The notes under the pieces are model-generated. The model saw only the letters and a program-made list of their open reading frames with translations, made no database searches and was not told the origin of the DNA. This document shows positions 7,601-14,140 of a stretch of 19,088 nucleotides of DNA, in pieces; the stretch's first letter is position 1, and every line of letters starts with the position of its first letter. The DNA is from Flavobacteriales bacterium UBA979. Lineage in GTDB: Bacteria; Bacteroidota; Bacteroidia; Flavobacteriales_D; Sanyastnellaceae. Location: contig DBBR01000087.1 in assembly GCA_002292325.1 (NCBI GenBank), positions 1 through 19,088 on the forward strand, written 5' to 3'. A program made the translations under genes and the position numbers.

Positions 7601-10600
7601 ATCGGATTCTACCGAGAAGAAGGTGTGCTCGACCGTTGATGCATTGTTTACGATGCCGGGAATCAGTTCGTCTCCAAAATTCCAAATGTAGAGGTCGCCG
7701 TTGGTGCTGTTGTTCGTGAAAGCGTTTTCGAGTGGCTCACAACCGGCTAGTGCATCGGCAGTGAAGTCAGCCACAGGTTGAGGCTTGATATAGACCGTAG
7801 TACTTGCAGTACCCACGCAACCGGAAGATGTCTCACCGGTGAATGAGACAACCGCACTCATCAGTGAACCCGTTTCGTTGATCCAGCTGTGGTCAGGAGA
7901 TTGACCTGTGGCATTCGTGCCATCGCCGAAATCCCATGCGATATTTTCTCCACCAGGTACAGCGGGCATGGTCAATTCGAGGGGAGAGCAAACGCTGTCG
8001 TTGGTCAATGCCAAGGTGAATTCAGCTGCGGGGAACACCGTGATCTCACGGTGAAGAATGCTGGAGCATCCAAGGGCATCCGTAGCCGTGAGGGTCACCT
8101 CAAACACTTCGGTTTCATCCGCAGTACTGAAGGCATGGTTGGGGTTGACCTCAGTTGAAACATTCCCGTTTCCAAAGTCCCAAGCATAGGCATCTGACTG
8201 CGTGCTTGCGTTATTGAATTGAACAGACAATGGAGCACATCCTGCATCGATGTCCACCGTGAATTCAGCCACAGGTTGTGGTTTGATGTGGATCGTTGTG
8301 GATGCTGATCCGATGCAGCCATTCGCTGTAACCGCTTCAAAAGAAACCGTAGCGGTCATCAATTCATCGCCGGAGTTGGTCCATACGTGACTCGCATTTT
8401 GGCCAACGCCCGTGGATCCATCGCCGAAGTTCCACAGTACGTTTTGAGCTCCGGGAATGGTTGGCATAGAAAGCGCCAATGGCGAGCAAACCGTGTCTGT
8501 TGACAAGGCCAACTCAAATGCCGCGGCCGGAAAAACATTCACTTCTTGAGTCGCTGAATCAGCACATCCCAGATCGTCGTGTGCAGTAAGGGTGACCTCG
8601 AAGGTCGATTCTGTTCCGTTTGTTTGGAATGCATGGGTGGGGTTCAGGGTGTGATCAGTCGATCCGTCACCAAAATCCCAATCGTATGTGTCTGCCAATG
8701 CACTGAGGTTCGTGAACGCACTGACCAAAGGTTCGCAGCCTTCATCATAATTCACGCTGAAATCAGCAATTGGTTGAGGCTTGATGTGAACGGTAGTCTG
8801 CGAGATACCAGAGCAACCCATGGCTGTCTCTGCTTGCAACGTTACGGTCGCGCTCATCAATTCTCCAGTCGCATTATTCCAAGTATGGGATGGAGTGGTT
8901 TCGGTTGAAGTGCTTCCGTCTCCAAAGTTCCAGACCATATTTTGTGCGCCTTCGATCGATGGCATGATCAAGGACAAAGGAGAGCATACGGAGTCCGATG
9001 CCAATTCCAGGTTGTATTCGGCTGACGCGAATACCTCAATCGTTTCAACTGAAGTGTCCGTGCAACCCAATTCGTGAGTTGCAAGCAAAGTCACGGATTG
9101 CGTGAGATCGCTTCCAAGGGTTTCGAATACATGTGCAGCGGCTCCTCCTGTTGCTGTGGTGCCGTCTTCAAACGTCCACGTTAATTCTGTTGCTGAGGTG
9201 CTTGTACTCGTGAAACTTACGTCCAATGGCTCGCAACCACTCAAAGCAGTCGCAGAGAAGGATGCTACGGGTTGAGGATTGATATGAACCAAATCAACTG
9301 CAAAACCACCGCATCCGAATTCTGTTTCAGCCGAAACGGTTACAATGAACATATTGGAAACATCCGAACCATTGTTCCAGATGTGTGCGGGAGTGATTTC
9401 ATTGGACGTGGTTCCGTCGCCAAAGTCCCAAGTGAAGTTCTGAATTCCAGGGAATTGAGGCATCGTCAATTCCAAGGGAGAGCAAGCACTGTCCACTCCC
9501 AATTCCAGCGTTAAATCTGCCGCTGGATATACGGTCACGGTTAAGGTATCTGTGTCTGTGCACCCTAAATCGTCAATCGCTGTGAGTGTGATGTCAAAGG
9601 TTTCTGTGTTTGCACCGCTGGTGCTGAAAGCATGCGAAGCGGTCGGTCCATCATCGGTGATGCCATCGCCGAAATCCCAAACATACGAATCGGCATCACT
9701 GCTAACGTTTTCGAGGTTGGCAACCATAGGCTCGCACCCAGCGGTTGCGTCGGAAGAAAATTCCGCGATGGGTTGTGGTCGAACGTACACGGTTTCTGTG
9801 TGAGAATCCAAGCATCCAAATACTGAAATGCCAGTGAAGGTGATGGAGGTACCCATCAACCCTCCGTTGGAGTTTTCCAAAAGAATGGTTGGGGCTTGTT
9901 CGCTGCTGGTGTTTCCACCCCCAAAATTCCAAGTGAACGAATTCACTTCTGCCATGATCGGCATGGTCAATTCGAGCGGGGAACAAGCTGTATCGTTGGG
10001 CAAGTCGAAGGCAAAGTCAGCCTGAGGGTAGACTTGAATGGAGGCTGCGGTTGTGTCGTTGCATCCCTGTGCTGTGTGCGCGACCAATTCAATGGCCTGG
10101 CTCTGGATGGTGTTGGAAGTGTTCTGTAAAACACCATCCCATGAAGGGTTTGTGCTGACAAAATTACCATTTGCAAACCACTCGTAGGCGATGGCGCCTT
10201 CTGACAGATTTTCAATGTTTACATCAAATGGTGCACAGCCTGCATTGGTTGCCGGGTTGATTTGTGCTACAGCTGGCGCGAAAGCCTCTATGAGGAGTTC
10301 GTCTGTTGCTACACACCCTGCAGAGGAGGTAACTTGAACCGATACTGCATGCACTTCGGGCTGTCCAATCGAGGTTGAAATTTCTGCATTGACGGTTGGA
10401 CCGTTCAAGGTTGTTCCGTCTATCGTCCAATCAAATGAGGAGGCCAAAGAACCTTCCGCTGAAAATTGGACGTCCAATGGAGAGCAACCACTCATTGCAT
10501 CTGCCATAGCCGAAACCGTAGGCAAGGGATTGACCGTCACAAACTGAGACGTAGATGCAGAACATTGAGGAGTGGTAACAGTCAAGCTCACATTGTAATC

Positions 10601-11620
10601 GCCTGTGAAGGCATAGTCGTGCTCGGGATTGGACTCGTAGCTGATGCCTCCGTCACCGAACTGCCAGTACCATCCTGTGATGTCTGTGCTGTAATGCGTC
10701 GTAGAAGCATCTGAAAACGTCGTGGTTTCTCCAAAGCAAGCATTGTCAAAAGTGAAGTCTGGAGTGGGTTGGTGGTGAACCGTTACGATTTGTTGTGCGG
10801 TGGATTGACATCCGTTAATGCCTGTTACAGCAACCGAGATGGGATGGTTTCCAGGGGAGTTAAACGTGATCGGATCCAGCGTCATACCGGATTGGAATGA
10901 AGGGCTTGGCATAAACCCCCAAACGTAGAGGTATGAATTTTCAGCCGCCACTTCTCCTGAAACCGTCAAGTTTCCGCAACCGTTTGTTGCAGACAAGGTC
11001 ATATCGATTTCTGGTTTGGGCAGGACGTTAATCGCAATGCTTGAGGTATCAGCACACGCGCCACTTGTTCCAGGGTATGCGATCACACTTTGTACCTCAT
11101 AGGTTCCTGGATTTTGAAATGTAAAGCTCACATGGCCCGTCGAAGTATTGAGGAAATTCGAATTCACTCCAAAATTCCACTGGTATTCAACACCTGTGGT
11201 TTCCTGATGGAACTGAACCGATGTTCCTTCGCAAACACTCTGTGAACTGCTCCAAAAATCACTCGCTGGTGCGGATGCGTAAAAATTTCCTTCCAAAGAG
11301 CAGGAGCCATCGGCCTCACTCATCGTCACGGTGTATGCAGATTCGCCACTGCTGTAGTCGTGCGCTACAGGAGAATCGGTCGAACTGTATGCGCCGAATG
11401 CTTCAACGGGACTTCCGTCTCCCCAATCGATGAGCAAGTTTGTCCATGAAGTGGACGTGGTTATGCTCAAAGACTCAGAGTCGTTGCCACAGTTATTCCA
11501 AACGGGTGCTGTCGTTGCAAGTCCCTGCGCATCAAGCACTTGAGCGCATTGTGACCAAGAGGATTGTGGCATTATCATGCCCAAAACCAAAGCAATTGTT
11601 ATGATATATAAGCGGATCAT
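4682..11620 (-). CDS. Giant PKD-repeat surface/secreted protein with gliding-motility-type (type B) T9SS C-terminal domain
   Basis: The protein has 2312 residues. A Sec signal peptide (MIRLYIITIALVLGMIMPQ, cleavage near SWSQ at residues 23-24) is followed by about two dozen PKD-like modules. Most carry a W-x-FG-x-G motif such as WDFGDG, and many carry a GC-x-PL cysteine near the start and a second GC near the end. Residues 528-1540 are organised as six A-B module pairs. The last 100 residues (EFPTAFTPN, then YELIVFNKWGELLF, GWDGYFQG, VYAWKA) form a gliding-motility-associated C-terminal domain of the CHU_C/TIGR04131 type, used for export by type IX secretion. The expected role is a very long cell-surface or released adhesin fibre. 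The body is rich in Asp, Glu, Ser and Thr and strikingly poor in Lys and Arg, whereas the C-terminal domain has several basic residues. The porP/sprF-like gene follows within a few bases. Upstream on the same strand is the YkgJ gene, 54 bases away. Confidence 0.95.
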   Translation of the reverse strand: MIRLYIITIALVLGMIMPQSSWSQCAQVLDAQGLATTAPVWNNCGNDSESLSITTSTSWTNLLIDWGDGSPVEAFGAYSSTDSPVAHDYSSGESAYTVTMSEADGSCSLEGNFYASAPASDFWSSSQSVCEGTSVQFHQETTGVEYQWNFGVNSNFLNTSTGHVSFTFQNPGTYEVQSVIAYPGTSGACADTSSIAINVLPKPEIDMTLSATNGCGNLTVSGEVAAENSYLYVWGFMPSPSFQSGMTLDPITFNSPGNHPISVAVTGINGCQSTAQQIVTVHHQPTPDFTFDNACFGETTTFSDASTTHYSTDITGWYWQFGDGGISYESNPEHDYAFTGDYNVSLTVTTPQCSASTSQFVTVNPLPTVSAMADAMSGCSPLDVQFSAEGSLASSFDWTIDGTTLNGPTVNAEISTSIGQPEVHAVSVQVTSSAGCVATDELLIEAFAPAVAQINPATNAGCAPFDVNIENLSEGAIAYEWFANGNFVSTNPSWDGVLQNTSNTIQSQAIELVAHTAQGCNDTTAASIQVYPQADFAFDLPNDTACSPLELTMPIMAEVNSFTWNFGGGNTSSEQAPTILLENSNGGLMGTSITFTGISVFGCLDSHTETVYVRPQPIAEFSSDATAGCEPMVANLENVSSDADSYVWDFGDGITDDGPTASHAFSTSGANTETFDITLTAIDDLGCTDTDTLTVTVYPAADLTLELGVDSACSPLELTMPQFPGIQNFTWDFGDGTTSNEITPAHIWNNGSDVSNMFIVTVSAETEFGCGGFAVDLVHINPQPVASFSATALSGCEPLDVSFTSTSTSATELTWTFEDGTTATGGAAAHVFETLGSDLTQSVTLLATHELGCTDTSVETIEVFASAEYNLELASDSVCSPLSLIMPSIEGAQNMVWNFGDGSTSTETTPSHTWNNATGELMSATVTLQAETAMGCSGISQTTVHIKPQPIADFSVNYDEGCEPLVSAFTNLSALADTYDWDFGDGSTDHTLNPTHAFQTNGTESTFEVTLTAHDDLGCADSATQEVNVFPAAAFELALSTDTVCSPLALSMPTIPGAQNVLWNFGDGSTGVGQNASHVWTNSGDELMTATVSFEAVTANGCIGSASTTIHIKPQPVAEFTVDIDAGCAPLSVQFNNASTQSDAYAWDFGNGNVSTEVNPNHAFSTADETEVFEVTLTATDALGCSSILHREITVFPAAEFTLALTNDSVCSPLELTMPAVPGGENIAWDFGDGTNATGQSPDHSWINETGSLMSAVVSFTGETSSGCVGTASTTVYIKPQPVADFTADALAGCEPLENAFTNNSTNGDLYIWNFGDELIPGIVNNASTVEHTFFSVESDAMSTFDVTLLAIDELGCSDERTIAIEVSPAPVFELALETVEGCSPLTLTMPEIQGATSTYWAFGDGTMSNEATPTHNWTNSSNELVTQTIDFQGFNAFGCAGNASADVSIKPQPVANFDLSDEVGCAPLEIELTNNSVQADSFTWSYGNGAGANLNSIASHAYTFEGESEIVEYTVSLTATHSLGCADVQEKTVTVLPGVISEWTGLTEGCAPFNGEFVYTGTPTSQISWSIDGETVAASDAMTQSFPGSAGEAQSYAVSVEAISVDGCAGSSDFEVTVHPTPEAELTMSSDATCSGDEWIIEHNAQFADSTSIEISGAGTWTNPTQEVIQNTANTTAVDEVTSVVFTATTTFGCTTSASIVHTVHPEVTAGFEAPANACTPLQGSFTNTSVHASGSYAWNFGEGTTSDLESPFHTFDTGSTDDADYLVTLIATSAAGCADTTAQTVAVWGAPTAELSIEEIEGCYPVDVTFHNASEGHAATTWNYGNGETGLIQDSVHTKTFFNPTEELIEYTTTITTENTHGCAATDTVTFQVGPYLNAQFDVVAQGCTPVEAELINQSAGAASFIWNFNDGSAPSNEETPEHTFVNATNDDVTYQVELIAMSAYGCADTVSVGVEVYSTPTADFSVSPAIQTYPNTTVGINNLSLASNSAVQNWSFGDGDQVAAEQPVFHTYDSWGTYNITVVVDNGFCADAHSEQITILSPHPVASFTGSGSGCSPLAVDFQNHSSHGAQYIWDFGDDVMTSEDSPTHVFTRPGVFHVSLTVIGYEGQEEQVIHYGAVEVFPSASAAFVNSPTQVIVPDQPVDFVNLSDMDATEFFWDFGDGNVSTEENPVHFYTEPGVYDVTLTANNSFNCPTTYILEHAVEGTAGGFMEFPTAFTPNTGGSNGGYYDPAALDNDIFHPHHMGIVEYELIVFNKWGELLFRSTDPYIGWDGYFQGRIVRQDVYAWKAMATFSNGYRTTQAGDVTLIK
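7000..10035 (-). repeat. Six tandem A-B PKD super-repeats, period about 498 bases
   Basis: Within the giant gene, two distinct PKD module types alternate six times. Type A opens with CSPL-x-L-x-MP and is preceded by a VFPAAEF-like linker. Type B opens with GC(E/A)PL and is preceded by a KPQPVA(D/E)F-like linker. The codons for the A-module cysteine segment begin near 9981, 9480, 8982, 8484, 7986 and 7470. The conserved A-to-B linker (plus-strand ggttg) lies at 9771, 9270, 8772, 8274, 7776 and 7260. Spacings are 501, 498, 498, 498 and 516 bases by both markers. The 516-base unit contains a fifth B module that is six residues longer. Boundaries are approximate. The units are diverged in DNA sequence, so this is an old amplification rather than a recent one. 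Confidence 0.85.
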
Positions 11621-11683
11621 ACCGACTTTTACGGCAGTTTTTCGCTTTGGTTGCAGTTTTTGAAGACTTATTTATCAGTCGGT
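11621..11683 (-). other. YkgJ-to-PKD intergenic segment with a long-range inverted repeat and a short direct repeat
   Basis: The 54-base gap has no clear promoter consensus. A 7-bp inverted repeat brackets it: 11621-11627 (accgact), immediately before the PKD start codon, and 11677-11683 (agtcggt), overlapping the YkgJ stop codon. If transcribed through, the stem would join the YkgJ stop to the start region of the adhesin gene. A 9-base direct repeat, gcagttttt, occurs at 11634-11642 and 11653-11661, spaced 19 bases start to start. Either may be chance. Confidence 0.3.
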
Positions 11684-12172
11684 TACCTCTTGAAGAATGG
11701 ACTCGACCATCGTGGCAACTGCAGGGCACAGATGAGCATTTTGTTCCGTGATCCCTAAAATCCCACCCATGTTCTTGCGATTGGTATGCGGAAATTCACG
11801 GCATGCTTGGGGTCGTTCTGAGTAAACTGAACACCGATTGGACGTGCTGTCCAAAAAAGGACATGGAGCCGTTTGCAGCACCCAATCGCCGTCGTCGTCC
11901 CGCCGGAGGTACTGTTTGGAGAAGTCAGATACCCGGAACTTGAGGTGTTTTGCGAGTCGAACAATGTCACGTTCTTTAAAGATGGGACTTGTCGTTTTGC
12001 AGCAATTCGCGCAATCAAGGCAATCGATTTGTTCAAAGGCCTCTTCGTGTGCCGCATGAAACCGTTCATCCAAGTCCTTAGGACGTTGCTTTTTCCAGCG
12101 GGAAAAGAGGCTGCGAATCTCTTTCCGATTCCGGGCAGATGCGAGCAACTTCTGAGTGAGTTGAGCCTTCAA
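11675..12172 (-). CDS. YkgJ family cysteine-cluster (zinc/iron-chelating) protein
   Basis: The 165-residue cytoplasmic-looking protein has the eight-cysteine pattern of the YkgJ/Fe-S-oxidoreductase-like family. This consists of C51-x2-C54-x2-C57-C58 (CLDCANCC), then C104, C114 and C124 (CPFLDSTSNRCSVY, then QACREFP) and C149 (HLCPA). The family is believed to bind a metal ion or Fe-S cluster, but its biochemical role is not settled. The N-terminal 50 residues are Lys/Arg-rich and helical. The start is TTG at 12172, which overlaps the TGA of the di-heme cytochrome gene as TTGA, and no ATG lies close in frame. That overlap implies translational coupling and a shared operon with the MbnP/MbnH-like genes. 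It therefore could contribute to metal handling or maturation there, but that is inference. Confidence 0.88.
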   Translation of the reverse strand: MKAQLTQKLLASARNRKEIRSLFSRWKKQRPKDLDERFHAAHEEAFEQIDCLDCANCCKTTSPIFKERDIVRLAKHLKFRVSDFSKQYLRRDDDGDWVLQTAPCPFLDSTSNRCSVYSERPQACREFPHTNRKNMGGILGITEQNAHLCPAVATMVESILQEVTD

Positions 12173-13299
12173 TGGGGATCCAAGAATTGGGGGCTTGATA
12201 CAAAGGAGGTATCCGTCAACGTGTGAAGGAAGGCGAGCAGTTGATCCTTTTGCACCGTGCTCAAGGCAAGTCCTCCGGTTGTGTATTTCATGAAAGGATC
12301 CACGGTGGTTGAGGGCACTCCACCCGAGTTGTAGTGGTCGATGACTTCTTCCAAGGTATTGAACCTTCCGTCATGCATATATGGCCCTGTCAAGGCTATG
12401 TTGCGGAGCGTTGGAGTTTTGAATCGTCCAGAATCCAAGGGGTTTCCAGATACGGAGGCATGTCCAGCATCGGCGGCGAATGAAGAGTCTAACCCATTGT
12501 TTCTGAACAAATAGTCACTGAATTGCAAGCCGGCCTCTCCGTGGCAATGAAAGCAATCCGCACCAAATTGACCTCCAGGTGTGGTCTCAGGATCACCTCC
12601 TTCGCGCAGGAACATTTCGTAGCCCGCAAATTCTTCATCTGTCAGGCTTACTTCACCTCTGCGCCATTGGTCGAATTTGGAATTGGCCGAAACCATGGTT
12701 CTCAGAAATTGGGCAATGGCCTTGGTAACGAGTTCTGGGCTGATGCTCCTTTGGGTAAAGGCGACTTCAAATAAATCGGGGTAGTTCGTAATGGCATTGA
12801 CGTCATTCTCTGTTGCCTGCAATCGATCAACCGCATCAGGCCATGGTAACGCCATTTCATCGGGGTGAGAAACCGGCTCTAGAATTTGCTCCTCCAGCGT
12901 GACCGCTCGTCCATCCCAGAAGTAGGAGGGGGCCCATCCGATGTTAATCAGGGCCATCGCATTGCGCACACCCTGGGCTCCTGTGATTCCTGTGCTGTAA
13001 GGATTCGGATCAGCAAATCCTGCCTCGGGAAGATGGCAAGACCCGCAGCTCATGGATCCATCGGCGGAAAGTTCTTTTTCCCAGAAAAGCAATCGGCCTA
13101 GCGCAATTCCCTCCTCCGTGAGCGGATTGTCTTGGGGGATGTCCATTGGAGGGAAGAACGGCGGGATGTCCAATTCAAAGGGTGTCGCCGCGGGATTGCA
13201 ATCGGGAGTATCGCACACCGGGTCCGCGCACCGGTCGCATCCGGTCATGACCATGGCCGCGAATGCAGCTAAAATGAAGGGGATTGGATACCGTGCCAT
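12169..13299 (-). CDS. MbnH/MauG-like di-heme cytochrome c (cytochrome-c peroxidase family) lipoprotein
   Basis: The 376-residue protein starts with a lipoprotein signal (ILAAFAAMVMTGC, lipid-anchored Cys21). It has two c-type heme sites, C85-x2-C88-H89 (CGSCH) and C249-x2-C252-H253 (CFHCH). Other family blocks are GWAPSYFWDGRA-x-TLEEQ, RFKTPTLRNIALTGPYMHDG with a candidate heme ligand Met309, and TLEEVIDHYNSGG. This is the bacterial cytochrome c peroxidase/MauG superfamily. The immediately upstream MbnP-like gene suggests the MbnH branch, whose characterised member oxidises a tryptophan of MbnP to kynurenine, creating a copper site. A cluster of cysteines (C24, C29, C34) follows the lipobox and is additional to the heme cysteines. 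The start codon overlaps the stop of the MbnP-like gene by one base (TGATG), indicating coupling. A generic peroxidase role cannot be excluded. Confidence 0.88.
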   Translation of the reverse strand: MARYPIPFILAAFAAMVMTGCDRCADPVCDTPDCNPAATPFELDIPPFFPPMDIPQDNPLTEEGIALGRLLFWEKELSADGSMSCGSCHLPEAGFADPNPYSTGITGAQGVRNAMALINIGWAPSYFWDGRAVTLEEQILEPVSHPDEMALPWPDAVDRLQATENDVNAITNYPDLFEVAFTQRSISPELVTKAIAQFLRTMVSANSKFDQWRRGEVSLTDEEFAGYEMFLREGGDPETTPGGQFGADCFHCHGEAGLQFSDYLFRNNGLDSSFAADAGHASVSGNPLDSGRFKTPTLRNIALTGPYMHDGRFNTLEEVIDHYNSGGVPSTTVDPFMKYTTGGLALSTVQKDQLLAFLHTLTDTSFVSSPQFLDPH

Positions 13300-14069
13300 C
13301 AGAGTATTTCTATGGACCAGGCATTGACCAATAAGTCCATCATGCGACCGCCAAGGCTATCCCCTCCTGCATTGTGTGTGACTGGATCGACTTCGATGTT
13401 GATGGTATCCGTTTCGCTTGCAAGCGCCATGGATGCATCAAGATTCAGACGTGCATTGGTGACTTCGTGACGTTGGATTTCGAGGGGGGAAGCCAATTCA
13501 AGGGTGACCATCCGGTAGCTGGCGTCTGTTCCACAGTGATAAGAAAAGGGCTCGATCAATTGTTGGCCGCTCTCAAGGGCAAACTTGCCTTCGTATTTGA
13601 CAAAGATGTATCCCGATGACCAGGTCCAAAACATGCCTGCAGAGCCCAAAACGCTCAACGGATGGTCATTTGGGTATGACGCGGGATCGATGTCGGTATT
13701 GATTTCGGACGGGATGCCCATTCCAAAACGCATTGCATCATAAGTGCCTGCAGGCAAAGGAAGAGTCAGGTATTTATCATTCTCGCTGTAGTCAAGGAGA
13801 AATACATCATCGGAGCTTGTCCAGGTTCCATCTGTTGAGCGAAATTCGATGGGGGCCAAATACATTTGAAGGTTGTCCAAGCGCAAGGGGTGACCAAACT
13901 CATCGGTCGCAATGTTCCCAACGGCATAGGCTTGTCCATCCCAATCAAGCGCAGTCTCAAAACGCACGGTTCCCGGAATCGGCTCAAGGTCTTCCGAACG
14001 AAAAATTCCGCAGGAGGCCATCAAGCTCAAAGTGAACAGTGCGAAAACGGATGTTCGGAAATTCATCAT
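13299..14069 (-). CDS. MbnP-like lipoprotein (predicted copper-binding partner of the di-heme enzyme)
   Basis: The 256-residue protein has a lipoprotein signal peptide (SVFALFTLSLMASC, lipid Cys20), so it is expected in the periplasmic membrane leaflet or at the surface. The mature part fits the MbnP family: VRFETALDW, then LRLDNLQMYLAPIEF, LLDYSENDKY, PAGTYDAMRFGMGIP, and the diagnostic GMFWTWSSGYIFVKYEG followed by FSYHCG. Trp148, Trp150, Tyr177, His178 and Cys179 are the obvious candidates for a modified or metal-binding site. In the characterised MbnP/MbnH pair, a tryptophan of MbnP is converted to kynurenine and takes part in copper binding. Which residue plays that part here is inferred, not shown. 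It is the first gene of the minus-strand run, divergent from the AddA-like gene. ATG 14069 and ATG 14066 are both possible starts. Assignment rests on motif recognition and gene pairing. Confidence 0.83.
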   Translation of the reverse strand: MMNFRTSVFALFTLSLMASCGIFRSEDLEPIPGTVRFETALDWDGQAYAVGNIATDEFGHPLRLDNLQMYLAPIEFRSTDGTWTSSDDVFLLDYSENDKYLTLPLPAGTYDAMRFGMGIPSEINTDIDPASYPNDHPLSVLGSAGMFWTWSSGYIFVKYEGKFALESGQQLIEPFSYHCGTDASYRMVTLELASPLEIQRHEVTNARLNLDASMALASETDTINIEVDPVTHNAGGDSLGGRMMDLLVNAWSIEIL

Positions 14070-14083
14070 CGTGCGTTGTATCT

Positions 14084-14091
14084 CAAAAGTA
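14084..14091 (-). promoter_or_regulatory. Putative TAnnTTTG (-7) promoter element for the mbnP-like operon
   Basis: On the minus strand these bases read TACTTTTG, matching the Bacteroidetes -7 consensus. The element ends 14 bases before the ATG at 14069, nearly the same spacing as the element before the TPR gene. No good -33 element is visible at the usual distance. Confidence 0.35.
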
Positions 14092-14096
14092 AGACA

Positions 14097-14107
14097 CCTA
14101 ATTTAGG
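14097..14107. promoter_or_regulatory. Small palindrome in the mbnP/addA divergent intergenic region
   Basis: The sequence cctaatttagg is an 11-base palindrome (5-bp arms around one base) in the 71-base gap between the divergent MbnP-like and AddA-like genes. It lies just upstream of the TAnnTTTG element of the MbnP-like gene. It could be an operator half-site pair, but it is short enough to be chance. Confidence 0.2.
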
Positions 14108-14140
14108 CTGACGTTGCGTGGGAGCCAGAAAAACTTAAAA

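Noticed and set aside
7000..10035. Evenly spaced repeats considered as a CRISPR-like or satellite array
   Set aside because: The 498-base units are in-frame, diverged coding modules of one protein; there are no short identical repeats with unique spacers.
5009..10714. Many plus-strand open frames of 80-150 codons
   Set aside because: They recur with the PKD super-repeat period and are reverse-complement shadows of the giant PKD gene, not separate genes.
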